Under the pieces are notes generated by a model. It was not told where the DNA came from, did no database searches, and worked only from the letters and a program-made list of their open reading frames with translations. From Candidatus Leptofilum gracile (GTDB lineage: Bacteria > Chloroflexota > Anaerolineae > Promineifilales > Promineifilaceae), in contig JADJOJ010000008.1 in NCBI GenBank assembly GCA_016713825.1, forward strand, positions 186,001-250,000: DNA of 64,000 nucleotides, in the 5' to 3' direction. The translations under genes and the position numbers were made by a program. This document shows, piece by piece, positions 61,154 to 64,000 of this stretch. How positions within the stretch are numbered: position 1 is the first letter of the stretch; the number at the start of each line of letters is the position of its first letter.

Positions 61154-61822
61154 TCGGCCGTAAGCGAGACCAAATCTTCGGTTTCATCCAGCGTCAGCAG
61201 CGATTGCCACTCAGCGGCGATATCTTTGTAGACGGTGAGATCGTAGTTGGCCGGCAGGTCGGTGAGGGTGATGACCAGCTGGCTGTTCGGCTGGACGGTG
61301 AACTTGAACCAGCGAGATTGGCCCAGCTGATCGATGGCCTGGCTGATTTCGGCGGTTTGCACATTGGGGGAAACGCTGTCTGGCGTCAGGCCCAGGCGCT
61401 GGGCGCGTGGCCAGGCATCATTGCCCAGGCTGCTTTGGATACAGCGGCTAAATTCGGAGGTGCCGTCTGCGCCGGTTACCAGGGCGGTGAGGCTGACGGT
61501 GGTGAGTTCGGTGGGAACGGCCGTTTCAAAACTCCCATTCCCCGCTTCATCGGTCATCAATTGGGTGCTGCCCAACCAGGTTGCTCCCTGGCCCTGGCCT
61601 GCCGCACAGCTTTCATTGGCGTACAGATCGATCACATAGGCGCTGGTTGGCTGGCTGTTGAGAATGCCTTCCACAACCAGGCCCTGCCCCATGGGGACGG
61701 CGCGGATGAGGGTGGCTGTGTTCTGACGGCCGTTTGCTCCTTCATCGCCATCCGCCAAATCATTGGCCGTGGGGCCATCGCCAGACAGGTCCACACCCAA
61801 AACAGCGTTGCCAAAAAGTGCA

Positions 61823-61826
61823 TTTT
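61823..61826 (-). other. Frameshift site in the C25 gene
   Basis: Four T on the plus strand (AAAA in the gene). Adding one base restores a continuous reading TKNALFGNAVLGVDLSGDGP. Without it the upstream frame runs 64 more codons of unrelated sequence to a stop at 61632. Confidence 0.85.
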
Positions 61827-62438
61827 GGTTAAAAGATTGCCGCTGCCGTCCAAAACCACAATGCCACTGCCACCGTTTTCGCTCATGACAGAATCTTCAA
61901 CGCGGTTGTTGCTGCCGTTGATAACCAGACCATTGCCCGCAAAATTCCGAATCGTCAGGCCGCGCACAAGGATGTCGTCCGCTGCCAACAGCAGGCCATC
62001 CGCTTGCCCGGCTTCGCTGCCGTCTAGCACAATGGAGGCGGTGTCGCCCTTTAACTCAAGCGAAGTGGTGATGGCAGGCAACGCCGAGGTCGGCGCGATG
62101 ACAATCGGGTCGAGGCCATCAATGTCAAATTTGATGATAATTTCGTCCGCATAATAGCTATTGCCACCATACCGGTATTGGCTGTACGCACCATCATCGT
62201 CGTCATCGTCATCGTCATGGTGACCGCCGTTCAGGGCATTGGCCGCCTGGATGGCTTCGCGCAGGGAGCAGTGCCGCCAGCTGCAATAGCCATTGTCTTC
62301 ATCATCGGCCGTGTTAACAGTAAACACCGTTCTATACCGATCGTGGGCCAATACAGACGTTGTTACGAACAAAACGAAAAAAACTGCGAGGGATAAAGAA
62401 AGAATTCGCCAAACTGTTGATCGATTCACACCGTTCAT

Positions 62439-62782
62439 ACCTTTTCTCGTACCAAGATGCAGGTCATGAGAAATTAGCCTGTCGCTACTTCCAATCTTGG
62501 ATGCATTGGGATAAATATTCAGTTTTGGCTCCACCTGAGGTTGTTGAATCTGCCAGATGTTGGCTGCTGCCGAACTCTTCCAAATGGGAATAGCAGCAAA
62601 AACAATCGTGGCTATATTGCAAAATAATGCGGGAGGCTGCTTACAAAGCGTATTAACTTCTTATTATGGGATTTTTATATAATTCACCTGGATTTTCGCA
62701 GGACAACGGCAGCAGTATACCAACCAAGGCGAAGGGGTTGTGTGAAAAACGGGGGCCTTTCCAGTGAAAAGTAAGTAAACAG
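62439..62782. other. Gene-free gap between the C25 and MutS-like genes
   Basis: An AT-richer stretch with no open frame worth naming. A small TTATTATGGG/TATATAATTC area near 62665 might hold a -10-like box for the C25 gene on the minus strand, but I cannot fit a -35. No repeat element or RNA structure is visible to me. Confidence 0.4.
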
Positions 62783-64000
62783 CTAAGAATCTGCGGCGGG
62801 GACGGGCAACCCGGCCAGCTGCATAATTTTGAGGGCGTTGGTGGTGGGGCACGGGCCGGCATGCAGCTTGTAGTCGAAAACCATACGGCCGTTCACCACA
62901 TCATCCCGAAAATGCACATTCACCAACCGGGGATTCTCCTCCGCCAGCTGCACCAGCTCCAGATCGTGGGTGGCAATCGCGCCCAGGCCGTTTCCCTGGG
63001 CCAGCGCCTGAATGTAGGAGCGGCTGCCAATCAGCCGCTCCCGGTTGTTGGTCCCCCGAAAAATCTCGTCGATGAGGAAAAGCAACGGCCGTTCCCCCCC
63101 ATCATCCAGCGCCATCAACAGCTGCGACAAGCGGCGCACCTCCGCATAGAAAAAGGAAAAGCCATCATTCAACGAATCGGCCACGCGAATGGTGGCAAAA
63201 AGGCGCAGCCAGCTGGCGCTAAACGCCTGGGCCACCACCGGCCCCCCCGCGTAGGCCAGCACCAAATTCACCCCCACCGTGCGCAAAAACGAACTTTTCC
63301 CGGCCATGTTGGAACCGGTGATCAGGTAAATTGCCTGGGCGGCGTCCAGGTGCAAATCGTTGCAAACCCGCGGCGCGCTGGGAATCAGTGGATGACCCAA
63401 CTGGGTCGCCACGATTGTGGGCTGCGGGGCCGCCACCAGCGTGGGCCACACCCACTCCCCCGGATTGAGGTAGGCAAAAATGGCCAGGCTGCTGGCCGCT
63501 TCCAGCTCAAACCAGATGTCCAGCCAGCGCGGCAGCTGGGTAGCCAGACCGGCGCGGCATTGGTCCAGGCGGTAGGCAAAATAGATGTCCCAGGGGACGA
63601 GCAGGTTGAGTAAAAAGCCGAGCAGCCAATTTTGGCGCAGCCCCACCCCGGTCACCACGCGCTGCACTTGTTGAATGTGGGCAGACGGCCGTTCCCCCGT
63701 CACCAAAAACGGCCGACAAAGCTGTTTCGTGTGCGGCATGTGGCGAAAACGCCAGCGCTCTAAAAAGGCAAACACGCCATCCAGCACCCGCAGCCGGTCG
63801 GTCAAAAACATCACATCGCTAAACAGGGTCGCCGTGCGCTGAAAGCCCAGCGTAATGAACAGCACCCCATACAAAAAGAGGGTGCCCGCCCACAGCGGCG
63901 GCCATTGCCAAAGCTGGTACCCGGCAAACAAAACCCAGTTCAGCACCGCCAGCAGAGAGAGGCCAATGAGCAACGGCCGTAACGATCCCCCCACCTGTTC
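62783..64000 (-). CDS. Membrane-anchored MutS domain V protein, 5' end beyond the window
   Basis: The visible 400-odd residues start with two membrane helices (LLIGLSLLAVLNWVLFAGYQLW, part shown) and a linker domain. The ATPase of the MutS family follows: YLITGSNMAGKSSFLRTVGV (Walker A), then FLIDEIFRGTNNRERLIGS (Walker B and signature) and IATHDLELVQLA. Full-length members are close to 590 residues, and the frame stays open to the edge. The GTG at 63994 is a fortuitous start and the true one lies outside. Unlike MutS it has no mismatch-recognition domain. The role of this membrane group is not known. Confidence 0.88.
   Translation of the reverse strand, partial: EQVGGSLRPLLIGLSLLAVLNWVLFAGYQLWQWPPLWAGTLFLYGVLFITLGFQRTATLFSDVMFLTDRLRVLDGVFAFLERWRFRHMPHTKQLCRPFLVTGERPSAHIQQVQRVVTGVGLRQNWLLGFLLNLLVPWDIYFAYRLDQCRAGLATQLPRWLDIWFELEAASSLAIFAYLNPGEWVWPTLVAAPQPTIVATQLGHPLIPSAPRVCNDLHLDAAQAIYLITGSNMAGKSSFLRTVGVNLVLAYAGGPVVAQAFSASWLRLFATIRVADSLNDGFSFFYAEVRRLSQLLMALDDGGERPLLFLIDEIFRGTNNRERLIGSRSYIQALAQGNGLGAIATHDLELVQLAEENPRLVNVHFRDDVVNGRMVFDYKLHAGPCPTTNALKIMQLAGLPVPAADS

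Larger units (their letters stand above)
57109..62438 (-). pseudogene. Gingipain-like C25 surface peptidase with beta-helix N-terminus, split by a one-base frameshift
   Basis: Two frames make one gene. The N-terminal part (ATG 62438) has a signal peptide ending VLAHD, the CSLREAIQAANAL motif, an acidic Asp8 run, and parallel-beta-helix turns (GLTIRNFAGNGLVING). The A-run at 61823-61826 (TTTT on the plus strand) is one base short, and the reading then passes into the frame of the long 1563-residue part. That part has a PPC-like domain interrupted by 19 PDAFS units, a C25 cysteine peptidase domain with the His in LAGHFS (644) and the Cys in AGCHSG (681), Ig-like repeats, and a beta-propeller-like C-terminus. 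The protein is probably secreted and cell-surface active. An intact allele or a sequencing slip is possible. Confidence 0.85.
1..64000. repeat. Highly iterated palindrome ACGGCCGT dispersed over the whole window
   Basis: The octamer ACGGCCGT, usually extended to AACGGCCGTT and often to GAAACGGCCGTTTCC, recurs from one end to the other. Examples start near 1196, 3370, 4394, 5924, 13134, 26297, 37359, 45845, 48883 and 61518. A hand count of CGGCCGT on the plus strand gives about 125-130 copies, with some 15 near-misses ending CGGCCGA or CGGCCGC. Copies lie in coding and intergenic DNA alike and in all reading frames, producing ETAVS, NGR or RPF peptides. The AT-rich gene at 20010-20975, rlmN and tsf have none. 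The count is by eye and may be off by several. Confidence 0.93.

Noticed and set aside
60262..62154. A long plus-strand reading frame opposite the C25 gene, with Arg/Glu/Ala-rich repeats
   Set aside because: It is the antisense of the PDAFS repeat array and of real coding DNA. Its content is a shadow of the 15-bp units and it has no ribosome site or recognisable domain.

Overview
The window reads as chromosomal DNA of a moderately GC-rich bacterium, most likely a Chloroflexota member of the Anaerolineae/Ardenticatenia type. That placement is an inference from style: many small lipoproteins, a multi-GAF histidine kinase, a tandem-cyclase/ATPase/TPR protein, beta-helix proteins with a CSLREAI motif, and a short EF-Ts. 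No marker gene settles it. I see no rRNA, no tRNA, no prophage, no transposase and no CRISPR array. Genes are tightly packed, mostly on the minus strand, with many 1-11 bp start/stop overlaps.

The most striking property is not a gene. The palindrome ACGGCCGT (core CGGCCG, often in the context GAAACGGCCGTTTCC) occurs throughout, inside and between genes. By hand I count roughly 125-130 copies of CGGCCGT on the plus strand, about one per 500 bp, against about four expected for a random 7-mer. Read in frame it gives recurring peptides such as ETAVS, TAV, NGR and RPF in unrelated proteins, including conserved parts of MetK and ribosomal protein S2. It resembles the HIP1 palindrome of cyanobacteria in behaviour.

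Layout. 1-7.3 kb: truncated lipoprotein, EamA transporter, Lrp/DinB pair, VanY-like and CapA-like lipoproteins, a PIN/Phd toxin-antitoxin pair with a three-iteron operator. 7.3-11.5 kb: a heterodimeric ABC exporter with one degenerate ATP site, preceded by a consensus promoter, a 32-codon leader ORF and two tandem intrinsic terminators. This looks like ribosome-mediated attenuation as known for bmrBCD. 11.5-19 kb: inositol-phosphate synthase, a TIM-barrel isomerase-like protein, then glycosyltransferase/membrane genes of cell-envelope glycan assembly. 19-24.3 kb: HAD hydrolase, an AT-rich membrane gene, rlmN, two LysM-M23 peptidases. 24.4-35 kb: core genes rho (long leader), fbp, and the classical rpsB-tsf-pyrH-frr-uppS-cdsA cluster. 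metK follows under a SAM-I riboswitch, then fabI. A 141-bp MITE with 18-bp terminal repeats and a 10-bp target duplication sits beside the rpsB promoter.

35-45 kb: alkyladenine glycosylase, a large histidine kinase, proline dehydrogenase, and the yqeY-pgpH-ybeY-dgkA cluster. 45-53 kb: methyltransferase, TPR protein, fructosamine-kinase-like protein, two related lipoproteins, cobalamin adenosyltransferase, MFS transporter. A globin/P450/small-membrane-protein cluster follows, whose P450 seems to start at AUU. 53-62.5 kb: a soluble-adenylyl-cyclase-like giant, and a surface gingipain-like (C25) protein that carries 19 tandem PDAFS units and a one-base frameshift. A membrane MutS-like ATPase runs off the right edge.

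Intergenic spaces carry several families of short imperfect palindromes (CAGATT, ATTACC, GTGAAACG, GTAGAGACGTTGC types), and some have been captured into coding ends.
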